Of a stretch of 47,017 nt of DNA, positions 17,852-26,547 are shown in pieces. A program made the translations under genes and the position numbers. Under the pieces are notes generated by a model that saw only the letters and a program-made list of their open reading frames with translations, ran no database searches and was not told the origin of the DNA. Each line of letters starts with the position of its first letter. Position 1 is the first letter of the stretch. This DNA is from Chloroflexota bacterium (GTDB lineage: Bacteria > Chloroflexota > Dehalococcoidia > UBA2979): contig VXMU01000122.1 of NCBI GenBank assembly GCA_009840945.1, positions 9,330 through 56,346 on the forward strand. Direction: 5' to 3'.

Positions 17852-18247
17852 ATGACCACCCTGTTCGAGCCGCTGACCGGCCTCGTCACCATCACCGACC
17901 GCGCCGCCGAGAAGGCGCGCGAACTGCTTGTCGAGAAGGAGCTGCCGGAGGGCGCGCTGCGCGTCTTCGTCGTCGGCGGTGGCTGCTCGGGCTACCAGTA
18001 CGGCATGGCGCTCGCGCGCAAGGCCGAGGCCGACGACACCGAGATCGAGGCCGCCGCCGGGGTCCGCATCCTCGTCGACCCGGAATCGGTGCCGCTGATC
18101 CGCGGCGCCGAGGTGGACTACGTGGACGAGCTGATGAAGTCCGGGTTCACCATCTACAACCCGAACGCCGCCGCCTCGTGCGCGTGCGGCTCCTCGTTCC
18201 AGGCGCCGCAGGGCCAGCCGCAGGGGACGCCGAGGGCCTGCACCTAG
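17852..18247 (+). CDS. A-type iron-sulfur carrier/assembly protein (IscA/ErpA/SufA)
   Basis: A 131-residue protein of the HesB/IscA family. ITDRAAEKARELL is followed by the three conserved cysteines, in VGGGCSGYQYGM and in ASCACGSSF near the C-terminus. It accepts or delivers Fe-S clusters to target proteins. The ATG at 17852 is preceded by GAGGGGATAG. It follows the SufR-like gene by 75 bp and has its own likely promoter. The last 15 residues (PQGQPQGTPRACT) extend past the usual family end. I cannot tell which A-type subgroup it belongs to. Confidence 0.92.
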   Translation: MTTLFEPLTGLVTITDRAAEKARELLVEKELPEGALRVFVVGGGCSGYQYGMALARKAEADDTEIEAAAGVRILVDPESVPLIRGAEVDYVDELMKSGFTIYNPNAAASCACGSSFQAPQGQPQGTPRACT

Positions 18248-18274
18248 GCGGACGAGCCGGCTACTGATGACCGG

Positions 18275-18292
18275 GGCCCCGCTTGCGGGGCC
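18275..18292 (+). terminator. Rho-independent terminator after the Fe-S carrier gene
   Basis: Stem GGCCCCGC (18275-18282) and GCGGGGCC (18285-18292), with a very tight loop, followed by TCTTGGTTT. It begins 27 bp after the stop at 18247. Confidence 0.8.
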
Positions 18293-18346
18293 TCTTGGTT
18301 TCCCGCACGATCGACTGCAGTCCCGACGCTGCGGAAGGAGCACGCG

Positions 18347-18799
18347 ATGCAGGCATGGATCGTCGTCGGCTCGGCCGACAATTTCGAGTTGCTGCGTGAG
18401 CGGGGCTTCGACGTCGCCGCCTTCAAGGCGTCGCGCACGAAGCAGGCGTCGGAGATGGAGCCCGGTGACCGCATCGTCTTCTACCTGACGAAGGTGGTGG
18501 AGTTCGGAGGGGTCGTCGAGGTGACCGGCGAGGCGTTCGAGGACGACTCGGACATCGGGCTGCGGTCCGACTCGAAGGAGGACGAGGCGTTCCCGAACCG
18601 CATCCACACGAAGCCGCACCTCATCCCCGAACAGGGCGACTACGTCGACGTGCGCGAGATCACGGACCTGCTGGACAAGACCCGGAAGTTCGGGCCGAAG
18701 AAGCTCGGCATGGCGTTCCGCGGCAACCTCCACAAGATCTCGCAGGGCGACTACGACACCATCGAGGGGCTCTTGCGGGAGCGCGCGCCCGTCGCCTGA
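18347..18799 (+). CDS. EVE domain-containing protein
   Basis: A 150-residue protein consisting of one EVE domain, a PUA-like fold related to YTH and ASCH domains that reads modified bases in nucleic acids. AWIVVGSADNFELLRERGFDVAAFK, the MEPGDRIVFYLTKVVEFGGVVEVTGEAFED core and the FRGNLHKIS C-terminal segment fit the family. The ATG at 18347 follows GGAAGGA. EVE proteins in bacteria are often found with restriction or toxin modules, but here the neighbours are ordinary metabolic genes. Confidence 0.82.
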   Translation: MQAWIVVGSADNFELLRERGFDVAAFKASRTKQASEMEPGDRIVFYLTKVVEFGGVVEVTGEAFEDDSDIGLRSDSKEDEAFPNRIHTKPHLIPEQGDYVDVREITDLLDKTRKFGPKKLGMAFRGNLHKISQGDYDTIEGLLRERAPVA

Positions 18800-18832
18800 G
18801 CGTGACGGGTCCGCGCCGGCGCAGCCCGTCAC
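18798..18832 (+). terminator. Stem-loop between EVE gene and homocysteine methyltransferase gene
   Basis: GCGTGACGGG (18798-18807) pairs perfectly with CCCGTCACGC (18823-18832). The 15-nt loop contains the palindrome GCGCCGGCGC. There is no clear T-tract, so it could be a terminator or an mRNA-stabilising structure. It starts at the EVE stop codon and ends 20 bp before the next ATG. Confidence 0.5.
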
Positions 18833-18851
18833 GCGGTCCATCGGAGCAGCC

Positions 18852-20759
18852 ATGACGCGGCCGCGCCACCCCTTCCTCGACGCGCTCGACCGCGGCGTTG
18901 TGCTGGCCGACGGCGCGACCGGCACCGAGCTGCTCTCGCGCGGCTGGACGGGCCTGCCCGCTGCCGCAGTGCTCGATGCGCGGGACCTCGTGCGCGAGCT
19001 GCACGAGGACTACATCGAGGCCGGTGCGGACCTCATCCTCACCGACAGCTTCGCCGCCAACCCCATCCACCTCGAGAACGCAGGCCTCGCAGACCGCACG
19101 CGCGACGTCAACTTCAACGCCGCCCGCGTGGCGCGCGACGCGCGCGAGATCCGCGGGGTCGACGTGCTGGTCGGCGGTTCGGTCGGCGCCATCGGCCGCA
19201 GGTTCGCGGTCGGCACGGTCGCGCCTGAGCAGGCGTACGACGCGTTCGCCGAGCAGATCGGCGCACTGGTCGAAGGCGGCGTCGACCTGCTCGTGTTCGA
19301 GACCTTCCTCTCGCTGGCCGAGGCGCGCATCGCGCTTTCGGCAGCGCGGGCAATCACCGACATGCCGGTGGTCGTCGGGCTCAACTTCGTCTCTGCGCTC
19401 ACGACCTCGGCCGGCGAGGCATTCCCCGAGGTGCTCGCGGAACTCACCGCCGGAGGCGCCGACGTGGTCGGCGTCAACTGTGGCGTCGGCCCGCGCGCCG
19501 CCCTCGACGTGCTCGAGCAGGTCGCGGCCGCCGACCCCTCGGCGCGGCTGTTTGTCGCGCCGAACGCGGGGCTGCCGCGCATCACCGGCGGGCGGCCGTT
19601 CTATCCCTCGTCGCCCGAGTACTTCGTCGACTTCGCGCTGCGTGCGAAGGACCTCGGCGCGGCGATCGTCGGCGGGTGCTGCGGCACCACGCCCGCGCAC
19701 ACGCGCGCGATGCGCGCCGCACTCGACTCCGCCGAGCGCATGCCCGCGACCGTCGAGGTGCTCTCGCGCGGGCCCGCGCTCGCCGTCAGCGACACGCGGG
19801 GTGGCTTCGATGTCACCGCCGCGCCGCTCGCCGAGGAGCCGCCGGAGCCCGATGAGCCCTCGCGCCTGCGCGACAAGCTCGCCGCCGGGCAGTACGCGGT
19901 CTCGGTGGAGATCGACCCCCCGCGCGGGCACAACCCGCGCAAGGCCGTCGAGGGCGCCCGGTTGCTCCGCGACGCGGGCGCGGACGCGATCAACATCGGC
20001 GACTCGCCGATGGCGCGCGTGCGCATGAGCGCGCTCGCGCTCGCGCTCCGCATCGAGCGCGAGGTGGGGATCGAGACGATCATTCACCAGACCACGCGCG
20101 ACCGGAACCTGATGGCGCTGCAGTCCGACCTGCTGGGCGCGCACTCGCTCGGCATCCGCAACGTGATCGCGCTGACCGGCGACCCGCTGCCCGAGGCGTC
20201 GGAGTCCTCGGCCGTGTGGGACGTCGACTCCATCGGCTTCGTGCGCATCCTCAAGCGGCTCAACGAGGGCGTCGACTTCGCCGGTAACTCGCTGGGCCGT
20301 CCCACGGACTTCTTTGTCGCCTGCGCGGCCAACCCCACCGCCGACGACATCGACATCGAGCTGCGGCGCGTGCGCGCGAAGCTCGACGAGGGCGGCGACA
20401 TGCTGATGACGCAGCCCGTCTACGACCTCGCCACGCTCTCCGAGTTCTTCGAGCGCCTGGGACCGGTGGACGTGCCGGTGCTGCTCGGCATCCTGCCGCT
20501 GATGTCGTCGCGGCACACGGAGTTCATCCACAACGAGCTCGCCGGCGTGGTGGTCCCCGACGCCGTGCGCGCGCGCATGCGCGAGGCGGGCGACGCCGGA
20601 GCGGCGGCCGGCCTGGAGATCGCGTACGAGCAGATCGAGGAGACGCGCGACTTCGAATGGGTGTCGGGCATCTATATCATGCCGTCGTTCGGCCGCTACG
20701 AGGTGGCGGCGGAGCTGATTGAGCGCGTACGCGCTACCGCGCCGGTGACGACGCGGTAG
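18852..20759 (+). CDS. Bifunctional homocysteine S-methyltransferase / methylenetetrahydrofolate reductase
   Basis: A 635-residue fusion. Residues about 1-300 form a homocysteine methyltransferase domain: DGATGTEL near the start and zinc ligands Cys210 (GVNCG), Cys276 and Cys277 (GGCCGTTPAH). Residues about 335-635 form a MTHFR domain: VSVEIDPPRGHNP, the NIGDSPMARVRMS segment, HQTTRDRN, ALTGDPLP and TQPVYD. The architecture matches Bacillus YitJ and couples reduction of methylene-THF with methylation of homocysteine to methionine. ATG at 18852 follows GGAGCAGCC. No SAM riboswitch is visible upstream. Confidence 0.93.
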   Translation: MTRPRHPFLDALDRGVVLADGATGTELLSRGWTGLPAAAVLDARDLVRELHEDYIEAGADLILTDSFAANPIHLENAGLADRTRDVNFNAARVARDAREIRGVDVLVGGSVGAIGRRFAVGTVAPEQAYDAFAEQIGALVEGGVDLLVFETFLSLAEARIALSAARAITDMPVVVGLNFVSALTTSAGEAFPEVLAELTAGGADVVGVNCGVGPRAALDVLEQVAAADPSARLFVAPNAGLPRITGGRPFYPSSPEYFVDFALRAKDLGAAIVGGCCGTTPAHTRAMRAALDSAERMPATVEVLSRGPALAVSDTRGGFDVTAAPLAEEPPEPDEPSRLRDKLAAGQYAVSVEIDPPRGHNPRKAVEGARLLRDAGADAINIGDSPMARVRMSALALALRIEREVGIETIIHQTTRDRNLMALQSDLLGAHSLGIRNVIALTGDPLPEASESSAVWDVDSIGFVRILKRLNEGVDFAGNSLGRPTDFFVACAANPTADDIDIELRRVRAKLDEGGDMLMTQPVYDLATLSEFFERLGPVDVPVLLGILPLMSSRHTEFIHNELAGVVVPDAVRARMREAGDAGAAAGLEIAYEQIEETRDFEWVSGIYIMPSFGRYEVAAELIERVRATAPVTTR

Positions 20760-20762
20760 CGC
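20731..20762 (+). terminator. Hairpin overlapping the stop codon of the methyltransferase/MTHFR gene
   Basis: GCGCTACCGCG (20731-20741) pairs perfectly with CGCGGTAGCGC (20752-20762), loop 10 nt. The TAG stop (20757-20759) lies inside the right arm. No T-tract follows. Confidence 0.5.
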
Positions 20763-20790
20763 GGCGCTCCGGGGCCGAGGGGAGGCGATC

Positions 20791-21465
20791 GTGGGACTCC
20801 GCGTACACAGGCTGGAGGCGTGGGGGCTCATCGTCGGGCCCACGCTGGCGCTGGCGTTCTTCCTCCTCGAACCCGGCGCGCTGATCTTCGACCCGGTCGA
20901 CTTCGGAGACGCCGAGGGTACCGTGGATGCGATGGCGTCGAACGGGGCTGTCGCGCTGCTCGTGGCGCTGATGGTGTCGCTCGGCCTGATCCTGATGCTC
21001 TACGGGCTGTCGGGCATCAACCGCTCGATCATGGGCGACACGATGGCGCCTGCGCTGTCGCGACTGGGCATCCTGTTCATGACCGTCGGGGTGTTCGGCT
21101 GGATCGTCTCGCAGGGACTCGCGCTCGTGATGGCGGGCACGGACCTTGACTCGGCCCGCGAGGTGGACCAGGCGCTCGCCGTCTACCGGGTGGACTCGGG
21201 CATCGCGATCCTGTCGACCATGGCGGTCGCGTCCGGGTTCCTCGCCTTCAACCTGGGGCTGTGGGCGCTGTTCCGCCGGGGGATTCGGAGGCAGGTGGCG
21301 CTCGCTGTGGCGGCCGTATCCGTCGTCTCCCTCGTGGCGCTCATCATCGGCCATAGCCAGACCGAGCCCGCGATGATCACGGTGTCGCGGCTCTGCTACT
21401 TCCCGTGGGTGGCGTGGACCGCCGCCCTCGGCGTCGGCTTCCTGCAAGGGCGGGAGCTCGAGTAG
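20791..21465 (+). CDS. Six-helix membrane protein of unknown function
   Basis: A 224-residue protein with about six hydrophobic segments: 10-31, 50-70, 87-108, 133-155, 164-183 and 195-215. The loop between the first two (FDPVDFGDAEGTVDAM) is acidic. It resembles uncharacterised DUF4386-like membrane proteins in layout, but I recognise no diagnostic motif. GTG start at 20791 has GGAGGCGAT directly upstream. It stands between the MTHFR fusion and a DUF488 gene on the same strand and gives no clear hint of function. Confidence 0.75.
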   Translation: MGLRVHRLEAWGLIVGPTLALAFFLLEPGALIFDPVDFGDAEGTVDAMASNGAVALLVALMVSLGLILMLYGLSGINRSIMGDTMAPALSRLGILFMTVGVFGWIVSQGLALVMAGTDLDSAREVDQALAVYRVDSGIAILSTMAVASGFLAFNLGLWALFRRGIRRQVALAVAAVSVVSLVALIIGHSQTEPAMITVSRLCYFPWVAWTAALGVGFLQGRELE

Positions 21466-21505
21466 GGCACGCGAGCCCGGGCCTCCGAGGGGACACGGCA
21501 CCACG

Positions 21506-21979
21506 GTGACGACGATCCTGACCGTGGGTCACGGCAACCTGTCGCAGGACGCGCTTCTCCGCAACCTGCTCGACGCGGGCGTCGAGCGCGTCGTCGACGT
21601 GCGGTCGAGGCCGTATAGCCGCTGGCACCCGCACTTCAACCGTCGCCGCATCGCCGAGGCGCTGACCGAGGCGGGCATCGCGTACGAGTGGGAGCCCGCC
21701 CTCGGCGGCAAGCCCGAGGGCCCCGCGCTCCACATGGCCGGCGGCGAGCCGGACTACGCGCTGATCGCCCAACACCCGCCGTTCCTCGACGCCCTCGACC
21801 GCCTCGTCGCCACCTCGGCTGAGGCCAGCACGGCGATCATGTGCGCCGAGGGTGACCCGGCGGGATGCCACCGCACCGTGCTCATCGTGCCGCTGCTCGT
21901 CGAGCGTGGCGTGACCGTGCGGCACCTGCTCAAGGACGGCTCCGTGGTCGACCACGCGGCGATGGCGCGGCTGCTCTAG
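21506..21979 (+). CDS. DUF488 domain-containing protein
   Basis: A 157-residue DUF488 protein. Family features are the N-terminal ILTVGHGNLS, VVDVRSRPYSRWHPHFN, ALGGKPEGP and the C-terminal IMCAEGDPAGCHRTVL with conserved Cys and His. The fold and activity of the family are not established. GTG start at 21506 was chosen because it directly precedes TTILTVGH; GAGGGGAC is upstream. The stop overlaps the stop of the convergent ion channel gene by 4 bp. Confidence 0.85.
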   Translation: MTTILTVGHGNLSQDALLRNLLDAGVERVVDVRSRPYSRWHPHFNRRRIAEALTEAGIAYEWEPALGGKPEGPALHMAGGEPDYALIAQHPPFLDALDRLVATSAEASTAIMCAEGDPAGCHRTVLIVPLLVERGVTVRHLLKDGSVVDHAAMARLL

Positions 21980-22821
21980 CCGCCCGAGACTTCGCCCCCG
22001 GCGGGCGAGCGGCCACCCTCGTTCTGCACCTCCACGAGCCGCCGTTCGAGGCGGGTGAGTGACTCGCGCGCGGCCCTGAGCTCCGCGATCACCTCGTCGG
22101 CCGTGGTCGCGGTCTCGAGCTGGCGCAGGCGCTCCTGCTTCGCCTCGTCGAGGTTGTTGATGACGACGGCGATGAAGAGGTTGATGGTCACGAACGAGCC
22201 GAGCACGACGAAGCTGAGGAAGTACACCCAGGCGAACGGGTGCAGGTCCATCGCCACGTACATGATGTCCGTCCAGTCCTCGAGCGTGACGACGCGGAAC
22301 AGCGAGAGCAGCGAGATGCCGAGGTTGTTCCAGTGCTCCGGGTCGTGCTCGTGGAAGAGGTGGAAGCCGAGGATCGCGTAGATGTACGTCAGCAGGCTCA
22401 TGACGGCCACGATGTGCAGCATCCCCGGGATCGACCGCACCAGCGTGCTCACGATCAGGCGCAGCTCCGGCAGCGCGGAGATCAGTCGCAGCACTCGCAA
22501 GAGGCGCGCCATGCGCGCGACCACCGCGAACGGCCCCACCGCCGGGACCAACGAGAGCACGATGATCGAGAAGTCGAAGACGTTCCAGCCGTCCTTGAAG
22601 TAGCGGTCCGAGCGTGGCGCCAGCGCCAGCATCTTCATCGCCGCTTCCACGATGAAGACCGCCAGCGTCACGTTATGCGCCAGCTCGAACCAGTGGAGGA
22701 ACCGCTCCCCGATCCCCTCGACGGTCTCCAGTCCCAGCACCACCGCGTTGGCGACGATCAGCGCGATGATGAAGTACTCGAACGGCCTCGATCCGCTGAT
22801 CCGTCCCGCAAGCTCCCGCAT
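21976..22821 (-). CDS. Voltage-gated cation channel, bacterial NaChBac/NavAb family
   Basis: A 281-residue single-repeat six-helix channel that should form tetramers. S1 is about 14-31, S2 46-66, S3 79-95. S4 carries four arginines every third residue (Arg103, 106, 109, 112). The pore loop has the filter TLEDWTD (179-185), then S6 about 198-222 ending INNL. The C-terminal 225-270 is a polar helical segment that probably forms the tetramerising coiled coil. Sodium channels of this family have TLESW-type filters; the acidic residues at 182 and 185 resemble positions that make engineered CavAb calcium-selective. ATG with GGGGGA upstream. Confidence 0.9.
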   Translation of the reverse strand: MRELAGRISGSRPFEYFIIALIVANAVVLGLETVEGIGERFLHWFELAHNVTLAVFIVEAAMKMLALAPRSDRYFKDGWNVFDFSIIVLSLVPAVGPFAVVARMARLLRVLRLISALPELRLIVSTLVRSIPGMLHIVAVMSLLTYIYAILGFHLFHEHDPEHWNNLGISLLSLFRVVTLEDWTDIMYVAMDLHPFAWVYFLSFVVLGSFVTINLFIAVVINNLDEAKQERLRQLETATTADEVIAELRAARESLTRLERRLVEVQNEGGRSPAGGEVSGG

Positions 22822-22944
22822 GGTCCATCCCCCGCTGCCGGGCCGCTGCCCTGGTCATCACGATGCCCGCGTCGCCGATGCGGCGCAGCGCAGCGCATTC
22901 TACGAACCGCCCGCGACGGACCGCGTCGATGCTGTCAGGGGAGT

Positions 22945-23030
22945 CTGGTTCCCTCTCCGCCCGCGGGGGGAGAGGGCCAGGGTGAGGGGGGTCTGCGGGG
23001 TGCGAACACCCATCGAGGAGCCGCTGGGCG
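22945..23030. repeat. Dispersed intergenic repeat, copy D (inverted)
   Basis: CCCTCTCC at about 22952 pairs with GGAGAGGG, followed by CCAGGGTGAGGGGGGTCTGC, the reverse complement of copies A and B. It occupies most of the 216-bp gap between the channel gene start and the epimerase stop and could act as a terminator for the epimerase. Confidence 0.75.
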
Positions 23031-23037
23031 TGGCGTG

Positions 23038-23964
23038 CTACCCGCCCGCGCGGAACGACTCCACCGTGGCCGCGAGGCCGTCCTCGAGGCGCGTGCTCGC
23101 CTCCCACCCCCACCGCTCGCGGGCGCGCGAGGGGTCCAGGTAGACGGCCTGCGGGTCGCCGGGGCGCTCGGGTGCGAAGACCGGGTCGCGGGCGTAGCCC
23201 GTAAGCGCTGCGATGTGGCGGAAGATCTCGAGGGTGGATGTACCAACGCCCGAGCCGACCTCGCACGTGGCGGGCTCGCCGCTCGCCGCGAGGAGCGCCG
23301 CCTCCACGACGTCGTCGACATAAACGTAGTCGCGCTGCTGGCTCCCGTCGCCGAAGACCCGCGGCGCGACGCCGAGCAGCATGCGCGTGGCGAAGATGGC
23401 GACGACGCCGGACTCCCCCGCCGCGTCCTGGCCGGGCCCGTAGATGTTGCCGGGACGCAACACCGAGAGCTCGAGGCCGAGGTGGCGGCAGAGCGCGCCC
23501 AGCTCGTGCTCGGCTGCGATCTTCGAGGCGCCGTAGACGGACTGCGGCTCGACGGGCGTGTGCTCGCCCGCCGGGAGCACCTCGGGCTGGCCGAAGAGCG
23601 CGCCGCCCGTCGAGAAGAAGACGAGCCGACTCGCGCCGGCCGCGTGGGCGGCCTGCGCGACGTTCACGCTGCCGATCACGTTCACGAGGATGTCGGCGAC
23701 CGGGTTGCGCATCGAGACGGGCACGGAGGCCTGCGCCGCGAGGTGGAAGACGACGTCCGGCCGGGCGTCCGCGATCAGCTGCCGGACCGCGTCGGCGTCG
23801 CGGATGTCGGCGAGGTGCTCCGTGACGCCCTCGGGCGGCTCCCGGCGGGGCGGCGTGTTCGAGATGCCGGTGACAGCGCACCCGCCGGCCGCGAGCCGGG
23901 CGGCGAGGTGGCTCCCCACGAAGCCCGAGGAGCCCGTGACCACCGCGCGCGCGATCGTGGTCAC
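23038..23964 (-). CDS. NAD-dependent sugar-nucleotide epimerase/dehydratase (extended SDR)
   Basis: A 308-residue extended short-chain dehydrogenase. The Rossmann motif GSSGFVGSHLA is near the N-terminus, FHLAAQASVPVS follows, and the catalytic YGASK and RPGNIYGPGQ motifs lie in the middle. It resembles UDP-glucose 4-epimerase or GDP-mannose dehydratase relatives; the exact sugar is not deducible. The GTG start at 23964 overlaps the glcF stop (GTGA), so it is translated as the fourth gene of the glycolate oxidase operon, which is unusual company. Confidence 0.88.
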   Translation of the reverse strand: MTTIARAVVTGSSGFVGSHLAARLAAGGCAVTGISNTPPRREPPEGVTEHLADIRDADAVRQLIADARPDVVFHLAAQASVPVSMRNPVADILVNVIGSVNVAQAAHAAGASRLVFFSTGGALFGQPEVLPAGEHTPVEPQSVYGASKIAAEHELGALCRHLGLELSVLRPGNIYGPGQDAAGESGVVAIFATRMLLGVAPRVFGDGSQQRDYVYVDDVVEAALLAASGEPATCEVGSGVGTSTLEIFRHIAALTGYARDPVFAPERPGDPQAVYLDPSRARERWGWEASTRLEDGLAATVESFRAGG

Positions 23965-25301
23965 GCGCGCGCCTCCTCGAAGCCCGCAGCGTACGAGCGG
24001 TCGAGCAGCTCGATGAGGTGCAGCACCTCGCCGGGGCGGCGCGCGCGTCGCAGCCCCGCCTGGATCTGCATCGTGCAGCCGGGGTTCGAGGTCACGACCG
24101 TCGACGCGCCGGTGCCGGAGATGTCGGCGACCTTCGCGTCCAGCACTTCGCGCGACATCGCCGCCTGCACCGTCGAGTAGAGGCCGGCCGCGCCGCAGCA
24201 GCGGTCGGGCGTCGCCTGCTCGTGGAGGTCGACGCCGGGAATGGCGTCGAGGATCGCGCGCGGCGCGGCGAGGATGCCCTGCCCGTGCGCGAGGTGGCAG
24301 GCGTCCTGCAGCGTCACGTCCGCCTCGACGCGCCCGAGGCCGCGCTCGAAGTCCAGCGTGGCGACGAACTCCAGCACGTCCCGGACCGTCGACGCGAAGC
24401 GTTCGGCGCGCTCGGCCCACTCCTCGTCGTTGCGCAGCAGGCGGCCGTACTCCTTCATCGCCGCGCCGCAGCCGGCGGCGTTCACGATCACGGCGTCGAC
24501 GCCGGCCTCCTCGAACGCCTCGATGTTGCGGCGCGCGAGCCTGCGGGCAGCCTCGGCGTCGCCCGCGTGCGCGTGGAGCGCGCCGCAACACGCCTGCTCC
24601 GGCGGTGCGATGACCTCGCAGCCGAGATGGCCGAGCACGCGCACGGTCGCCTCGTGCGTCTGCGGGTACAGCTCGCCGTGCACGCAGCCGGTGAGGAGCG
24701 CCACGCGCGGGCCGTCGCCGCGCCGCTCGACCAGCTCCCCGGAGCGCCGGAACGGCGCGCGGTCGAGCGTGGGCGCCTGTGCTTCGAGGTTGGCGAGGGG
24801 CTCCGGCAGGAGCCGCCCGAGTGGTCCTCGCAGCAGGCGCTGCAGGCCGGAGCGCGTGTAGACGCGGCCGAACCAGAGCGCGGCGCGCAGCACCCGCGGC
24901 CGCGCCACGACGTTGCGCAGCAGGCGCGCGCGCATCGCCCACTCGCGCGGGCGCGTTGAGCGGTCGGCCATCACGGAGGCGCGCGCGTCCTCCATGATGC
25001 GCCCGTACGGCACCGACGACGGGCACGCTGTCTCGCACGCCCGGCACTGCAGGCACAGGTCGAGGTGGGAGAGCAGCCGCGGCGTCGGCTCGACCTTGCC
25101 CTCGACCACCCCTCGGATCAGGTGCAACCGCCCGCGGGGCGACTCGAGCTCCTGGCCGGTGGCGATGTAGGTGGGGCAGGCGGGCAGGCAGAAGCCGCAG
25201 TGGATGCAGTTCTGGAGGTCGCTCAGCGCGGGCGCGTCGGGGCCTGTGAAGCCGCTCGCGCGCGGCACCTCGGGCACGTCGGGCGGTGTGGCGGCGCTCA
25301 C
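23961..25301 (-). CDS. glcF: Glycolate oxidase iron-sulfur subunit (GlcF)
   Basis: A 446-residue electron-transfer subunit. Two 4Fe-4S motifs are present: Cys32, 35, 38, 42 (CIHCGFCLPACP) and Cys83, 86, 89, 93 (CLQCRACETACP). Two CCG domains follow, with QACCGALH and DRCCGAAGLY. The subunit passes electrons from the flavoproteins to the membrane quinone pool. The GTG start at 25301 overlaps the glcE stop by 4 bp. It could also serve a D-lactate dehydrogenase, since the subunits are similar. Confidence 0.93.
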   Translation of the reverse strand: MSAATPPDVPEVPRASGFTGPDAPALSDLQNCIHCGFCLPACPTYIATGQELESPRGRLHLIRGVVEGKVEPTPRLLSHLDLCLQCRACETACPSSVPYGRIMEDARASVMADRSTRPREWAMRARLLRNVVARPRVLRAALWFGRVYTRSGLQRLLRGPLGRLLPEPLANLEAQAPTLDRAPFRRSGELVERRGDGPRVALLTGCVHGELYPQTHEATVRVLGHLGCEVIAPPEQACCGALHAHAGDAEAARRLARRNIEAFEEAGVDAVIVNAAGCGAAMKEYGRLLRNDEEWAERAERFASTVRDVLEFVATLDFERGLGRVEADVTLQDACHLAHGQGILAAPRAILDAIPGVDLHEQATPDRCCGAAGLYSTVQAAMSREVLDAKVADISGTGASTVVTSNPGCTMQIQAGLRRARRPGEVLHLIELLDRSYAAGFEEARA

Positions 25302-26542
25302 AGCCCCACCTCCCAGCGGCCCGGGCTCAGCGTGCCGGTGGGGTCGAACTGCCGCTTCAACGCGCCCACGAGGTCGCGCGTCGAGGCGCCGAGCGGGTCG
25401 ACCACCGCGCGCAGCGCGGGCGGGCCGGACTCGACGACGAGGAAGCCGCCCTCGGCCTCGACGTTGCGGCGCAGCACGCGCACCGAGGTCACATCGATCG
25501 CCGGGGCGTGGATCACCACGCTCCCCGCCGCGACGTGCCCCCACGCCGTCCCGCGGAGCCCGCGGGCCGCCTCGATGGTTGCGGCGATGCGCGTCGCCGG
25601 GACGCCGAGCCGCAGTACGACGCCGTCCGTGGCGCCCGTGAGGGCGCGCAGCGCGTCCCACGCGCCCGACGGGGCGTCACCGAGGCCGCCGCCCGATCGC
25701 TCCGTCACGTCGCGGATGCGCGTGGTCGCGGCGTCGAGCGCGGACTCGTAGCCGGCGAGCTCGAGCAGCACGTGCGCGTCGTCGGGCAGTCCGAGCCGCA
25801 CGGCGGCCTCGGGGGCGAGGACGGAGAGCGCGCGCCCCGGAAGCGCGGCGTCGCGCAGCTCGATGGCGAGGCGGGCGGCGTCGCGCACGCTCGGGCGGCG
25901 CACGGCGAACGAGCGCGTCGCCGGTGGCAGCGGCACGAGCTTGAACGAGGCCTCGACGATCACGCCGAGCGTACCGAGCGCACCCGTGTGGAGGCGGTGC
26001 AGGTCGTAGCCGCTGACGTTCTTCACCACCCGCCCGCCGGAGCGCACGAGGCTGCCGTCGGGCAGCGCGACCTCCATCCCGATCACGAGGTCGCGCGCGG
26101 CCGGCATGTGGCCTCGCCACGCGCCGGGGCGCGCCGTCGCGAGCAGCCCGCCGATGGTCACGTCGTCGCCGGGTGGGGGGTCCGCCGGGAGGTACTGGCC
26201 GTGCTCGGCGAGGTGCGCGCGCAGCGCGCGGAGCGTCATCCCGGCGCCGACCTGCACGGTCATGTCGGCCGGCTCGTAGTCCACGATGCCGTCGAGTCCG
26301 CGCATGTCGAGCGCGACGTCGTAGCGGTCGATAGGTCGGCCGAGGTCGAGCGCGCTGCGGCTCCCCTGCGGCACGACGGCGAGCCCGGCCTCGGTCGCCG
26401 AGGCGAGGAGGCCCGCGAGCTCCTCGCGCGTGCGGGGCTGCTGCGCGATCTGCGGTGCGGCGCCGTCGATCGGGTAGTCGGGAGCCTCGCGCCGGCCGTC
26501 GGCGGGCAGCGCCTCGCGCAGGTCGGCGGTTCCCGAGGTCAT
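25298..26542 (-). CDS. glcE: Glycolate oxidase FAD-binding subunit (GlcE)
   Basis: A 414-residue flavoprotein with a PCMH-type FAD domain: VVPQGSRSALDLG, then YEPADMTVQVGAGMTL, DDVTIGGLLATARPG and the GRVVKNVSGYDLHRLHTGALGTLGV segment typical of GlcE. It is smaller and more divergent than GlcD, as expected. ATG at 26542, 5 bp after the glcD stop. Together GlcD, GlcE and GlcF oxidise glycolate to glyoxylate. Confidence 0.92.
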   Translation of the reverse strand: MTSGTADLREALPADGRREAPDYPIDGAAPQIAQQPRTREELAGLLASATEAGLAVVPQGSRSALDLGRPIDRYDVALDMRGLDGIVDYEPADMTVQVGAGMTLRALRAHLAEHGQYLPADPPPGDDVTIGGLLATARPGAWRGHMPAARDLVIGMEVALPDGSLVRSGGRVVKNVSGYDLHRLHTGALGTLGVIVEASFKLVPLPPATRSFAVRRPSVRDAARLAIELRDAALPGRALSVLAPEAAVRLGLPDDAHVLLELAGYESALDAATTRIRDVTERSGGGLGDAPSGAWDALRALTGATDGVVLRLGVPATRIAATIEAARGLRGTAWGHVAAGSVVIHAPAIDVTSVRVLRRNVEAEGGFLVVESGPPALRAVVDPLGASTRDLVGALKRQFDPTGTLSPGRWEVGL

Positions 26543-26547
26543 CGTGG

